NCBI GenBank assembly: GCA_050258555.1 | Contig: JBLMZA010000141.1 | Span: 1 to 64,000, forward strand | Source: CAISDA01 sp050258555 | GTDB taxonomy: Bacteria; Bacteroidota; Ignavibacteria; UBA10030; UBA8401 | Reading direction: 5' to 3' | Length of the DNA: 64,000 nt | Shown: positions 28,372-37,929 of the stretch, one piece after another | How positions within the stretch are numbered: the stretch's first letter is position 1 | Layout of the letters: each line of letters begins with the position of its first letter | The notes under the pieces: model-generated | What the model was told of the DNA's origin: nothing | Database searches by the model: none | The model's input: only the letters and a program-made list of their open reading frames with translations | Position numbers and translations under genes: made by a program

Positions 28372-29869
28372 GATTATCGTTCTCTGGTTGTGTGCCCGTG
28401 TTAGTCGGGAAAGGAATCCGTACGGTGATCAATGTAAACTTGCCCGGCTCGCTCGACACGGAGAGCTCGCCTCCGCAGGCCCGGGCCCGCTCTTTCATGC
28501 CGATGATGCCGATCGATACGGCATCGTTTGCCTGTTCCTCGGTGATGCCGACGCCGTTATCTTCCACCTCAAGCACGAGCCCGTGATTATCGGGATAAAA
28601 GCGCACGAACACCTTTGCCGCCCGGGCATGGCGCTGTACATTGTTGAGCGCCTCCTGCAGAATGCGGAAGAATGTCGTGGCGACGGCCGTTTTCACCTCC
28701 GGAACATCTTCGACGATCGTCCAGGAACACTCGATCGTGGAATGCGTCTGGAAATCCCGGATGTGCCATTTCATCGCTTCGATGAGCCCGAACTCGTCGA
28801 GCAGCGCCGGACGGAGCTTCGCCGAAATCTTCTGCACGCTTCTGATGAGCCGGCCGGTCATCTCTTCGATCGACTCGCAGTCGCGGAGCGCGGCATCCGT
28901 ATCCTTCCGGATCGTGCCCTTGAGCAGCGAGATGTCGAATGCCAGACGCGTCAGAGACTGGCCGAACTCGTCATGGATTTCGCGTGCGATCCATGAGCGT
29001 TCGCTTTCTCCGGCATGCTGCAGCCGGTCGGAGAGCGCCCGCAGCTGCGAGAGATATTTTTCGCGCTCATGCTCCTGATGCCGCTGCTCCGTGATGTCGA
29101 TCGTCGCCCCGACGGCGCGATCGTATAATCCTTCCGGCCCCGGAAAAAACTCTCCCGACACATGCACGATGCCCTCCTGGCCCGTCTTCTGATTGATCAT
29201 GCGCATTTCAAAATCAATCGGACCGTGCGTCTCACCGGCTTTCTTCACCGCTTTCATCACCCGGTCGCGGTCGTCCGGATGCACGACCAGGATAATCTCG
29301 TCAAGCGTGAGCGAAGGCATGCCGACACCGTAGATGTTCTGCAGCTCCTCCGACAAGATCACGGTGCCGGAATCGAAGTGCATCTCCCATGCGCCGATAT
29401 GCGCCAGACGCTCGGCCGCCGAGAGCATGAAGCGCGACGCATGGAGCTCCTCTTCGATGAGCTTGCGTGTCGTGATATTATCGTGTGCGATGACGATATA
29501 GGTCTCGCCGCCCCAGCGAAGCTGTGTAATCTTCGCGGTGAACCATCGCTTCTGCGTCGGCGAGTGACAGGCATATTCAAATGAACATGCCTGCTGTCTG
29601 CCTTCGGCAATCTGGTGTATGCACCGTGCAACCTCCGCGCCGTCCTCCGAGCCGTTTCCGGCGGCTCTCCTGCACGCCTCAAGATAGTTCGCGCCTTCCG
29701 ACACCGACGCCGGATCGACGCCGTTGGCCTCGGCGAATTTTTTCCATGCACGATTGGCCGTCAGGATCGTGCCGTCTTTCGAGATGATGCAGATATGCAA
29801 GTTGAGCGCATCGAATGCCGTCTGGGCCATTGCCCTGACCGACTCTGCGCTTTGGGGATGATGTGTCAT
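28349..29869 (-). CDS. PAS sensor histidine kinase, NarX/DegS type (HisKA_3)
   Basis: A 506-residue soluble kinase. Two PAS domains come first (about 15-125 with HICIISKDGTILTANRAWKK, and 135-260 with LAHIGAWEMHFDSGTVILS). The HisKA_3 box ESERSWIAREIHDEFGQSL holds the histidine near 300, followed by KLRPALLDEFGLIEAM. The HATPase domain has FRILQEALNNVQRHARA, VEDNGVGI and IGIIGMKERA. No membrane segment is seen, so it senses an internal cue. The start MTHHPQSAES was chosen over one 21 codons upstream because a strong promoter (29902-29933) overlaps that longer frame. Confidence 0.92.
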   Translation of the reverse strand: MTHHPQSAESVRAMAQTAFDALNLHICIISKDGTILTANRAWKKFAEANGVDPASVSEGANYLEACRRAAGNGSEDGAEVARCIHQIAEGRQQACSFEYACHSPTQKRWFTAKITQLRWGGETYIVIAHDNITTRKLIEEELHASRFMLSAAERLAHIGAWEMHFDSGTVILSEELQNIYGVGMPSLTLDEIILVVHPDDRDRVMKAVKKAGETHGPIDFEMRMINQKTGQEGIVHVSGEFFPGPEGLYDRAVGATIDITEQRHQEHEREKYLSQLRALSDRLQHAGESERSWIAREIHDEFGQSLTRLAFDISLLKGTIRKDTDAALRDCESIEEMTGRLIRSVQKISAKLRPALLDEFGLIEAMKWHIRDFQTHSTIECSWTIVEDVPEVKTAVATTFFRILQEALNNVQRHARAAKVFVRFYPDNHGLVLEVEDNGVGITEEQANDAVSIGIIGMKERARACGGELSVSSEPGKFTLITVRIPFPTNTGTQPENDNHDENTDR

Positions 29870-29901
29870 GCTTGTTCGTGTCCGCGCCTCAAGGCGGACT
29901 T

Positions 29902-29933
29902 CAAAAATAAAGTCCTTATACCATAGTTGCAAT
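29902..29933 (-). promoter_or_regulatory. Bacteroidota-type promoter of the kinase/regulator operon
   Basis: On the minus strand ATTG (29933-29930) is followed after exactly 20 bases by TATTTTTG (29909-29902), a full match to the TAnnTTTG -7 element. It lies about 33 bases upstream of the kinase start and supports both the start choice and the placement of the organism near Bacteroidota. Confidence 0.5.
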
Positions 29934-29981
29934 AGCTGTATAACACATTTTTACACGCCGAAGTTTATTTCCGCGTGCCTT

Positions 29982-30689
29982 TCACAGCACACCGGAGAGA
30001 GAAAGCAGATAATCGATGAAGGGAATGAGCAGAGCGGTGACAGCGCCCATCAGTCCGATTGCCAGACCGCTCACGGCGCCTTCCACGGCGCCCAGCTCGA
30101 TGGCGCGCGCCGTGCCGATGCCGTGCGCCGAGGCGCCGAGGGCGAGTCCCCGCGCCACGGGACTGTTGATGCGGAAGAGATCGAGAATGAAGGGACCGGC
30201 CACCGCGCCGAAGATGCCGACAGCGATCACGATCACCGCGGTCAGCGCGGGCAATCCTCCGCTGTTTCGGGCGATCTCGATGGCAATCGGCGTCGTCACC
30301 GATTTCGGCTGCAAGGTGGCGATGAGTTCATGCGAGGCCCCCATCGCCGCGGCCACGGCGATCACGCTCACAATGCCGACAAGGCTTCCGGCAATGAGCG
30401 CCGTCATGATCGAGACGATGTTGCTCCGGATGTGGATGTACTGTTCGTACATCACAAAACCGAGCGCGACAACCGACGGCGCCAGAAGAAAGTCGATGAT
30501 CCGGCTGCCTTCCTTGAACGCGGCATATTCGATGTGGAACAGGTGAAGGAACGCAATGATAAACGCGATCGACGGAAGGATCGGATGCAGAAGCGCATTC
30601 CGCGTCCGCTGGTACAGGATCGACGCGCCGATGTATGTGCCGATCACCAGCACGAGAATGAAGATCTCGGAGTTCAGAAATCCGCTCAT
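29982..30689 (-). CDS. lrgB: LrgB/CidB-family membrane protein
   Basis: A 235-residue membrane protein with about seven hydrophobic segments. Family marks are LLAPSVVALGFVMYEQY, LQPKSVTTPIAIEIA and ARGLALGASAHGIGTARAIE. LrgB with LrgA was first described as an antiholin-like pair affecting murein hydrolase release; plant and bacterial relatives transport glycolate, glycerate or pyruvate. The start at MSGFLNSEIF has an AAGGGG site, and its ATGA overlaps the lrgA stop. Confidence 0.92.
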   Translation of the reverse strand: MSGFLNSEIFILVLVIGTYIGASILYQRTRNALLHPILPSIAFIIAFLHLFHIEYAAFKEGSRIIDFLLAPSVVALGFVMYEQYIHIRSNIVSIMTALIAGSLVGIVSVIAVAAAMGASHELIATLQPKSVTTPIAIEIARNSGGLPALTAVIVIAVGIFGAVAGPFILDLFRINSPVARGLALGASAHGIGTARAIELGAVEGAVSGLAIGLMGAVTALLIPFIDYLLSLSGVL

Positions 30690-31087
30690 CGCTTCCCCTT
30701 CCCTTCGAAGATCTGCTGTATCCAACCTGTCGCCGCGATCACCAGCACGGTGCTGATGAGGCCGGCGGTGATGATCGTGAATTTATTCTGATCGAGCACA
30801 TCCCAATAGGCCATCACGCCCACTCCGGCCGGAATGAAAAACAGGGACATGCTCGATGTGAGCATGTGCGCAGCCGGACGAACGGCATCGGGGCGGACGA
30901 CGCCCGCCAGCAGCGAAAAAAACAGGAGCAGCATGCCCAGCACCGAACCCGGAACGACATGTCCCACGGCTGCGCTGAGCGCGCTGCCGAGCGCATAAAA
31001 CAGAAGAACGATGAAAAGGCCCTGCAGCCGCCGCAGGTGCAGCGGCAGTGCCTTTTTCACATGCCTGTGTTCTGCCTGATGCGCCAT
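30686..31087 (-). CDS. lrgA: LrgA/CidA-family membrane protein
   Basis: A 133-residue protein with four hydrophobic segments. LQGLFIVLLFYALGSALS, VPGSVLGMLLLFFSLL and LFFIPAGVGVM are the family blocks. It pairs with LrgB, to which it is coupled by a four-base overlap. No LytTR-type regulator is adjacent, so control is unclear. The T9SS glycosidase gene ends just one base upstream of its start codon, suggesting read-through from that gene. Confidence 0.9.
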   Translation of the reverse strand: MAHQAEHRHVKKALPLHLRRLQGLFIVLLFYALGSALSAAVGHVVPGSVLGMLLLFFSLLAGVVRPDAVRPAAHMLTSSMSLFFIPAGVGVMAYWDVLDQNKFTIITAGLISTVLVIAATGWIQQIFEGKGKR

Positions 31088-31088
31088 G

Positions 31089-33539
31089 TCATTTCACGAG
31101 CATCATTTTCTTCACGGCCGTGTATGCATCGGCCTTCACGGAATAGAAATACATGCCGCTTGGCAGATGCGAGGCGTCGAATGCCACCGCATGGCGGCCG
31201 GGCTGATATTCGCCCTCGGTCACAAGGGCCGCCTCGCGCCCCAGCACGTCATAGACTGCAATGCGGACATGCGCGCGCTGCGGCAGGGCAAAGCCGATCA
31301 CGGTCCGGGGATTGAAGGGATTCGGATAATTCTGCTCGAGGCTGAATTCCGCCGGAACCGGCCCCTGCACTGTGCGGACCGAGGTTGCAACGCCGGGGTA
31401 GCGCGCCCTAAGATTGTCGATCAGGAACGATCCTTTCATCAATTGCCCGGCGCTGCCGACCGGACTCATCTGGAACTCGAGCCGGCTGATTGTTACGGGG
31501 AAATTGAACGAGGCTCCCGGCGTCAGGATCTGCAGTCCGGTAAAGAGTGCGGGTATCGCACTCAATGCCGTGCTGTCTTCGAGATATTTTCTTCCCACGG
31601 AGCGGAAGAGCTCGGCATTGTCGTCGGAGAACTGGTAATAGAGCCGATGACGCATGCCGTTCGAACGCACATCGATCAGAATGGTGTCGGGAATGCCGTA
31701 CACGCGCAAGGGTTTCGTAAGATAGATCATCGCCGTGTATGCCGGATCATAGACATAGGAATAATCGATCCGGAGCGCGCCGCTGCCCTGCGTCTTCGGA
31801 TCCTTCACGGCGGTGACTGACACGGTATCGACATGCTCGGCACTCACGCTCCAGCCTGCGGCGTCGTCCATGGCGTCGATCACGGCGATGCCCTGAGCGG
31901 CTTCGACCGTGACCGAGGCGGTATCGGCAAGCGAATAATACGATGCAACGACGCGCGTGGCGCCGTTTCTAACGCCCTTGAAGTTTCCGGCGCTGTCCAC
32001 CGTGCCGATCGACGGATCGGTTGACTTCCACTGCAGTTCCGACAGCGGGATATTCTGTTTGATGCCGTCCGTGTCGTAGGCGTTCACCTTGAACTGAAGG
32101 AAGCGCGACGTATCGGCGACAGCCGTCTTCGGATCGAGCGAGAGTGTTTTGATATCGAGGATCTTCACGAAGGAAGAATCCGCCAGTCCGCCGTAGCGGA
32201 CGTAGACCCAGCCGCTGTCGGGTGTTTTCGATGCGGTAAAGAGGCCCGCATCGGTGATCGTGCCGATGCGGCTGCTGCAGGAATACGACACTTCCGATGC
32301 GGCGGGCGTCAGCCGGCTTCTGTATTTGTCGCGTGCAACGAAGGAATACTGGTAGCTTCTTCCCCGGAAGATCTTGAGCAGCGGTTGATCGATGACGAGC
32401 GTCGCCGCGCCCGAAGCCGGCTCTGTCGAGATGATCATCAGGCCGTTCGAGACGGCGCGCTCCGAGCCGTCGGAGGGCGTGTTGACCGTTTCCCGGTTGA
32501 CGAGCATGGTGGCCGAGCCGCCGCCGTCGAAATTCATGGCATGATAAATCTTCAGCTGCGACATGAGCTTCGACATCTCGTAGATATCCATGCCGACGCT
32601 CACCGACTGGCGGCCGTCGATGACGAGAATGAAGCACTTCGCACTGTCCTTCGAAAAGCCCACAAGCGTGCGGGGATTGCGCACGGCCACGACGCTGATT
32701 GAAGCGACGCTCGAATCGACCGCGCCGTTCTTGAAAAAGATGGGACGCCCCCCGACAAGTTCCTTGATCTTTTTCGGCGCCGGGCTCACATCGATTGCCA
32801 CGCCGACGGTGTCGCCCGGCTTTACGCTCGTATTGAGCAGCGTATCGCGCGAACCCGATGCCGAAAGCACCATGCCGCCTTTGGCGATCGGCGTGCCTCC
32901 GGTGGTGCGGGCAACCGACTGCACGATGCAGCGCACGGTATCGTTCACGAACCATTCGCCGATCGGCGAAAGCACCGCTTCGGTGCCCAGGGTCGTCACG
33001 GGCGTCGAGGATCCCTGATAGCTGTTGTAGATGACGAGCTGGTTGGCGCTCCGCGCTTCATCCACGTTGTCGATCGTGATCGCTCCGCCCTTTGTGACGA
33101 TCGATCCCTTGAACACGGGATAGGCAAGCATGTAGTTTTTCATCGTGTCGAACGCCACGGCCGAATACCCGTTGCGCTGCTTGCGCGTGATTTCGCCCCT
33201 CACGACCTGCATATTGTCGGGGGCATTGTCCACAAAGAAGTCGGCATTGACGATGCCGACCACATGCCGTCCCGGCGCTTCCTGCTGCGCCGCCATGACG
33301 CTCGGCCGCTCGAGTCCCACCTTCAGGTTCTTCGCCTTCACCGTCTGCATCTTGATGAACGGATTCTTCAGATCCGTTTCCAGGATATAGATGAGGTTGG
33401 GACCGGAGGCTTCCCTGATTTTCGTGTAGGCTACGCCGGGGCCGGCCGTAAAGTGTTCGAGCGTATCGAGCTGATATTGGGAAAAGGCAGAGGCCGAGAA
33501 GCCGAGCACCGCCAGGAGAAGCGAGAGGAATCGTTTCAT
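31089..33539 (-). CDS. Phosphodiester glycosidase (NAGPA-like) T9SS protein
   Basis: An 816-residue exported protein. The signal peptide is MKRFLSLLLAVLGFSASAFS. The NAGPA domain (about 60-370) shows GIVNADFF, GGRPIFFKNG, RNPRTLVGFSKDS, FILVIDGRQSVSVGMDIYEM and AMNFDGGGSATML (about 336), matching the phosphodiester glycosidase family, whose mammalian member uncovers mannose-6-phosphate. Next come an Ig-like Big_2 domain (about 470-565) and a likely beta-sandwich carbohydrate-binding region (about 570-715, ending at the sorting linker). The Por sorting domain begins near 737 (LEQNYPNPFNPRTVIGFALP). The upstream start in a longer frame lacks a signal peptide and was rejected. The natural glycan-phosphodiester target is unknown. 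Confidence 0.87.
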   Translation of the reverse strand: MKRFLSLLLAVLGFSASAFSQYQLDTLEHFTAGPGVAYTKIREASGPNLIYILETDLKNPFIKMQTVKAKNLKVGLERPSVMAAQQEAPGRHVVGIVNADFFVDNAPDNMQVVRGEITRKQRNGYSAVAFDTMKNYMLAYPVFKGSIVTKGGAITIDNVDEARSANQLVIYNSYQGSSTPVTTLGTEAVLSPIGEWFVNDTVRCIVQSVARTTGGTPIAKGGMVLSASGSRDTLLNTSVKPGDTVGVAIDVSPAPKKIKELVGGRPIFFKNGAVDSSVASISVVAVRNPRTLVGFSKDSAKCFILVIDGRQSVSVGMDIYEMSKLMSQLKIYHAMNFDGGGSATMLVNRETVNTPSDGSERAVSNGLMIISTEPASGAATLVIDQPLLKIFRGRSYQYSFVARDKYRSRLTPAASEVSYSCSSRIGTITDAGLFTASKTPDSGWVYVRYGGLADSSFVKILDIKTLSLDPKTAVADTSRFLQFKVNAYDTDGIKQNIPLSELQWKSTDPSIGTVDSAGNFKGVRNGATRVVASYYSLADTASVTVEAAQGIAVIDAMDDAAGWSVSAEHVDTVSVTAVKDPKTQGSGALRIDYSYVYDPAYTAMIYLTKPLRVYGIPDTILIDVRSNGMRHRLYYQFSDDNAELFRSVGRKYLEDSTALSAIPALFTGLQILTPGASFNFPVTISRLEFQMSPVGSAGQLMKGSFLIDNLRARYPGVATSVRTVQGPVPAEFSLEQNYPNPFNPRTVIGFALPQRAHVRIAVYDVLGREAALVTEGEYQPGRHAVAFDASHLPSGMYFYSVKADAYTAVKKMMLVK

Positions 33540-33651
33540 GATCGTATGCGAGCGATAAATGACAAAAAGCGTCCAGGAAAAAAACGGATCCGATGAACGA
33601 TGAGAGAGAGAATACGTAATGTACCAAACTGGAGGCAGGGGTGCAACAGGT

Positions 33652-34773
33652 TTACGCCGTCCGTGCAAGTTCGAGAATCGTCTCCACGCAGCGCTCGAAA
33701 TCGAATCGCCGGACAGCCGCCGCGCGCGCGTTGGCGGCAAGCCTGCGGCGCAGCCGCTCATCATCGAGCACGCGATTGACGGCATCGGCAAGCGCGCCGT
33801 GATTGCGGGGCTCGATCAGAAGTCCGCTTGCATTATCGGAGACGAGTTCCGGAACACCGCCGGCATTGGTCGCGATGACGGTCTTTTCCATCGCCATGGC
33901 TTCGATCACCACAAGCCCGAACGTCTCGAACGGCGAGGGAAGCGTCATGACATCCATCGCCGCCATGAAGCGCGGCACATCATCGGTGAAACGCATGAAG
34001 CGGAGATGGGATCCGACGCCAAGCTCGGCCGAGAGGGCTTCCAGGACTTTTTTGTAGCCGGGCTCGTTGGCCGTCTCGTCGCCTGCGATCACAAAGAGCG
34101 CCTCGGGATGCCGCGCGATCACCGATGGAATGGCGCGGATGAAAACTTCCTGGCCCTTGCCCGGATCGAGACGCCCGAGCACGCCCACAAGCATCCGGTC
34201 GCAGGGCAGACCGAACGATGCGCGCGCATCGGATTGCGCATACAATGAGGGATCAAACCGGCGCAGATCGGTGCCAAGCGGCACGACGTGCGCCTTCTCA
34301 CGCGGCAGGCGCGTGCAGGAGAGCATTTCATTCTGCATGTGCTGCGTGAGCGAAAGCCAGAGCGAGAGCTTCGAATAGATCCAGGTGTGCAGCACATCCC
34401 GCTTGTTATGCCCCGAAGCCATCTGCTGATAGAAGATCAGACGCACCGACGGGGCGAAAAGCTTCGCCATGGCGGCGATATTGATGTCCTGAGACCGCAT
34501 GAGGATGGCCGTGTCGATGCGGCGCTCGCGGAGAAAGCGGAAGAGCTTCAGCGCGGCCGCACAATCGAAATATTTGAGGCGGGGCATGAATGCGGCCGTG
34601 CCGATGCCCGAAGCCGTTGCCCGAGCCTGAAGCGGCGAAGACGGCGGCACGACAAGCCATGCATCAACGCCTTTGGCCCGCATCGACTCGGCCAGATGCA
34701 GCGAGGAAAGTTCGAGACCGCCCAGTGAATGGGAAAAACAGATGATGGCGATCCGCTGTACCGGCTCATTCAT
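33652..34773 (-). CDS. GT4-family glycosyltransferase
   Basis: A 373-residue GT-B glycosyltransferase. The acceptor-side domain starts IAIICFSHSLGGLELSSLHL. The donor-binding domain has GRLDPGKGQEVFIRAIP and LPSPFETFGLVVIEAMAMEK with the EX7E motif, then GGVPELVSDNASGLLIEP. It likely transfers an activated hexose to a lipid- or polysaccharide-linked acceptor at the inner membrane face. Start MNEPVQRIAI is preceded by AGGAG at 11 bases; a longer frame adds unsupported residues. No polysaccharide gene cluster surrounds it. Confidence 0.88.
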   Translation of the reverse strand: MNEPVQRIAIICFSHSLGGLELSSLHLAESMRAKGVDAWLVVPPSSPLQARATASGIGTAAFMPRLKYFDCAAALKLFRFLRERRIDTAILMRSQDINIAAMAKLFAPSVRLIFYQQMASGHNKRDVLHTWIYSKLSLWLSLTQHMQNEMLSCTRLPREKAHVVPLGTDLRRFDPSLYAQSDARASFGLPCDRMLVGVLGRLDPGKGQEVFIRAIPSVIARHPEALFVIAGDETANEPGYKKVLEALSAELGVGSHLRFMRFTDDVPRFMAAMDVMTLPSPFETFGLVVIEAMAMEKTVIATNAGGVPELVSDNASGLLIEPRNHGALADAVNRVLDDERLRRRLAANARAAAVRRFDFERCVETILELARTA

Positions 34774-34884
34774 GCGAGTGACGTCTCCTGTGGTGAGTGT
34801 GAAAAATGTGAATACCAATATGCCGTTCCCGCACGAATAGTTCAAGTGCCGGCGAATGAATTCGTTCGCTTGATTTTTTCCGCG

Positions 34885-36798
34885 TCAATTCCTTCGCGTC
34901 CGAATGGTGAGTCCGGCACCGGTACCGGCCGGCACCGACAGCACGAACTGTTCGAGCAGCGACTGCACATTCTGCGTGAGCCGGTTCAGGTCCTCTGCAG
35001 CGCGCGCGATCTGCTGGGTACCGGCGGCCGATTCCTGCGTCACATTGGTGATGGCGTCGATGGTTTTGCCGATTTCTTCTGCCGATGTTGCCTGCTCCTC
35101 GCTTGCGGCGGCCACCTGACGCGCCGCATTGACCGCTTTTTCGGCTCCGTCGATGATGAGCCTGAGCGAGTCGCCGGACTTCTCGGCAAGCGACCGTCCT
35201 TCTTCCACTTCCTTCGTGCCGCGGTTCATCGATTGCACCGCATCCGCCGTGTCTTTCTGAATCTGGCGGATCATGCCGGCAATTTCCTTTGTGGCCTTCG
35301 TCGTGCGCTCGGCCAATTTTCTGACTTCATCGGCCACGACGGCAAAGCCTCTGCCCTGCTCTCCTGCCCTGGCGGCTTCGATCGCCGCATTCAAGGCCAG
35401 CAGGTTCGTCTGATCGGCGATGTCTTCGATCACCTGTATGATCTCTCCGATCTGATCCGATGACGTGCCGAGCGCCGTAACGGTGAGCGCCGCATCCTTC
35501 ACCACGTCCGCGATCCGCTTCATGCCGCCGATGGTGTCTGTGACGATGCGGCCGCCTTCCTTCGCGTTGTCTCCTGCGGCCCGCGCCGTCTCGGCCGCTA
35601 TGGCCGCGTTCTTCGTCGTATCCATGATCGTCCGCGTCATCTCCGAGATCGCTCCCGAAACCTGCGAAGCCTGCTGCATCTGTTCCTGAGCGCCGGCGGC
35701 CATCTCTTCGGTCGACGAGCTGATCTCCTCTCCGGCGCTTGCCAGCGCCGCCATCGCTTCGGCAATGCGCAGCAGGATCGTCCGGACCTGTGCAACCGAT
35801 TGCGTGAATCCGTCGAAGAGCTTTCCGATCTCATCGTTCTTCTCCGCCTGCACGCTCACGGTCAGATCGCCGTCGGCGAACCGGTGCATTGCCGAAAGCA
35901 GCATGTCGATCGACGACTGGAGATATTCCTGCTGCTGCCTGATGCTGGCCACGGCGGCTTCCACTTTCTTTTCCACTCCCGCTTTTTCCGTCTGCAGGTC
36001 CTGCTGCGACCGGCGGATATCCGCCACCATGTTGTTGAACATCCTCGAGAGTCGTCCGATCTCGTCATTGGCTGCCGCTTCAACCGAGACCGAGAGATCT
36101 CCCTTCGCGACTTTGGATGCCGCACTGAACAGCGCGCGCACGGGCTTCCCGATATGCTGCGCGATGTAGAGCGAGAGCGCGGTTGCGGCGCATGTGCCGA
36201 TCACCATGACGAGCGCGACGGCCCACATCGCCGCCTGCGATTCGGAATCGTTCTGATCTTGGACTGCCTTCGCTTCATCGATCTGCATCGCAGCCAGATG
36301 GTCGAGGGCATGGAGCACCTTGTAGCGGGCCTTATCCATTTCTCCGTTGAAGAGCTGCACGGCTTCATCCGTTTTCCGCTGCCGCGCCAGAACGGTGAGG
36401 CGATCGAGCATCGAGGCATAGTCCCTGCGGTATGTATGGAATTCTTCGAGCGCCGTCTTCACCGAATCCGAGACAATCGAACGCGACAGTGCATCGATCG
36501 AAGAACGGATATCCGCCTCGCGCTCGGTGACTTTCATGAGCCGGTCGTTCATAACCGCTTCATCATTTGCCATCGCCATCTGCAATGCATCGGTCCGCTG
36601 CCGCAGAAATGCCGTCGTGAGCGCATTCAGCTGGCCAAGCGGCACGGTCCCATATTCGTAGCTCCGGATTCCGGCGGCGCTCTGCGAGCGCAGGCTCACG
36701 ATGCCCACGATCCCGATCAGTCCTCCCAGCACGCCGACAATGCCGAAACCGATGATGAGTTTCTTGCGAATATTCATATCATGAAACCACGTCATCAT
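34885..36798 (-). CDS. Methyl-accepting chemotaxis protein, 4HB type
   Basis: A 637-residue chemoreceptor. TM1 (about 10-35, KKLIIGFGIVGVLGGLIGIV) and TM2 (about 193-215) flank a helical periplasmic 4HB domain. A HAMP domain follows (AKGDLSVSVEAAANDEIGRL), then a second HAMP-like unit near 310-350 (FADGDLTVSVQAEKNDEIGK). The signalling tip is EDIADQTNLLALNAAIEAAR and GRGFAVVADEVRKLAERTTK. No CheR-docking pentapeptide ends the protein (it ends TRRN). The first of two adjacent ATGs after AAGGAAAGAG is used. No other che genes are in the window, so the array partners are elsewhere. Confidence 0.93.
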   Translation of the reverse strand: MMTWFHDMNIRKKLIIGFGIVGVLGGLIGIVGIVSLRSQSAAGIRSYEYGTVPLGQLNALTTAFLRQRTDALQMAMANDEAVMNDRLMKVTEREADIRSSIDALSRSIVSDSVKTALEEFHTYRRDYASMLDRLTVLARQRKTDEAVQLFNGEMDKARYKVLHALDHLAAMQIDEAKAVQDQNDSESQAAMWAVALVMVIGTCAATALSLYIAQHIGKPVRALFSAASKVAKGDLSVSVEAAANDEIGRLSRMFNNMVADIRRSQQDLQTEKAGVEKKVEAAVASIRQQQEYLQSSIDMLLSAMHRFADGDLTVSVQAEKNDEIGKLFDGFTQSVAQVRTILLRIAEAMAALASAGEEISSSTEEMAAGAQEQMQQASQVSGAISEMTRTIMDTTKNAAIAAETARAAGDNAKEGGRIVTDTIGGMKRIADVVKDAALTVTALGTSSDQIGEIIQVIEDIADQTNLLALNAAIEAARAGEQGRGFAVVADEVRKLAERTTKATKEIAGMIRQIQKDTADAVQSMNRGTKEVEEGRSLAEKSGDSLRLIIDGAEKAVNAARQVAAASEEQATSAEEIGKTIDAITNVTQESAAGTQQIARAAEDLNRLTQNVQSLLEQFVLSVPAGTGAGLTIRTRRN

Positions 36799-36994
36799 CT
36801 CTTTCCTTCCTCTTCTTATGAAACGATGCTGCTTCGATGCAGACTCTGCCGCATCCACCGCCGATTAATGAGGAAATCGCAACAAATATGCCAGAATTGA
36901 AATCCTTGCTTCCGTTCGGATTTACATACAACGAGGGGGGCGGGCGGGAAGACGCTGATGATTATTGGCCACAGGAGCGAAAAAACGGTCGGGC

Positions 36995-37162
36995 TTACTT
37001 CATGCCGCGCTTCTTCTTTTCGATGATGACCTGGATGTCGACGCTTGCGGCGCAGATCGGACAGACATAGCGCCGCGTGGTCTCGTTGAAGTCCGGTTCG
37101 TTTGTCTGATTGCAGTTCGGACATTTCACGACAAACGGTTTTTCCTTTTTGTGTTTTGCCAT
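36995..37162 (-). CDS. Small zinc-ribbon protein
   Basis: A 55-residue lysine-rich protein with two CxxC knuckles (VVKCPNCNQT and YVCPICAASV), spaced as in a zinc ribbon. Start MAKHKKEKPF lies 11 bases after the stop of the membrane hydrolase gene. A longer frame upstream overlaps that gene and is unlikely. Small zinc ribbons may bind nucleic acid or proteins; nothing here decides. Confidence 0.68.
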   Translation of the reverse strand: MAKHKKEKPFVVKCPNCNQTNEPDFNETTRRYVCPICAASVDIQVIIEKKKRGMK

Positions 37163-37172
37163 ACGTATATTC

Positions 37173-37832
37173 TCAGCGATGAAAGACGGGCCGCCGGTGC
37201 CGGTCGACCCAATATCCCCACACGACGAACAGCCATTGGAGATGCCCCGCCCAGGCGATCGACGACACATCGGGGGGCGGCGGACCGAATACATTCAGGA
37301 GATAGATGCCGACGATCACCGCGACGAACGTCCACAATCCCCACACGCCCTGAAGATCCGCGGCCTCGGTCGCCCGGAAATAGAGGAAGACGCCCGCAGC
37401 AAAGATGCCTCCTTCCAGCACGAGCGTCGTGCCGAGCGACGACCAGCCCTCCCATCCCGCCAGTGTCGTGCTGCCCGGATACAGCGGAAGATCGGGGCGA
37501 TGCACGATCAGATCGAGCAGCCAATGGCTCACCACCAGAACGCCGAGCACGAGCGCGCCCCGCATCGATTTTCGAATCAGATAGAAGGCGCCGCCTACGA
37601 CAGCAGCCCAGATCAGCACGAAGAGAAGGCTGTGCGAAAACGGATAGTAGAGAAAATTCAGCGGCGTCACCGTCGTGATGCCCGGCTCGATCCGGACGCG
37701 TTCGATTCCCAGCAGAAGAAGCGTCGGCCAGAGAAGGTCGATGAATTGCGCCGCAAGAAAGAGCGTGCCAAGCGAGACGGTCTTTGCGGCGGCTTTCGCT
37801 CCGAAACCGACGCCGAAATGTCCGACAAACAT
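37173..37832 (-). CDS. Membrane protein of the YdjM/DUF457 metal-dependent hydrolase type
   Basis: A 219-residue membrane protein with about six hydrophobic segments. The N-terminal MFVGHFGVGFGAK and FSHSLLF...SHWLLDLIVH supply the histidines and aspartate typical of the LexA-regulated inner membrane hydrolase family. Enzymatic activity for this family is largely assumed. A strong AGGAG ribosome site precedes MFVGHFGVGF, and the longer upstream frame overlaps the propeller gene. Its substrate is unknown. Confidence 0.72.
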   Translation of the reverse strand: MFVGHFGVGFGAKAAAKTVSLGTLFLAAQFIDLLWPTLLLLGIERVRIEPGITTVTPLNFLYYPFSHSLLFVLIWAAVVGGAFYLIRKSMRGALVLGVLVVSHWLLDLIVHRPDLPLYPGSTTLAGWEGWSSLGTTLVLEGGIFAAGVFLYFRATEAADLQGVWGLWTFVAVIVGIYLLNVFGPPPPDVSSIAWAGHLQWLFVVWGYWVDRHRRPVFHR

Positions 37833-37929
37833 GGCCTCTCCTCTGATCATGAACGCGTGGAAACGGAATGCAATGTCTGTATCAACAGCGATGCAGGGCG
37901 CAGAATTCCTTTCTTCCAACGCCGCCGCG

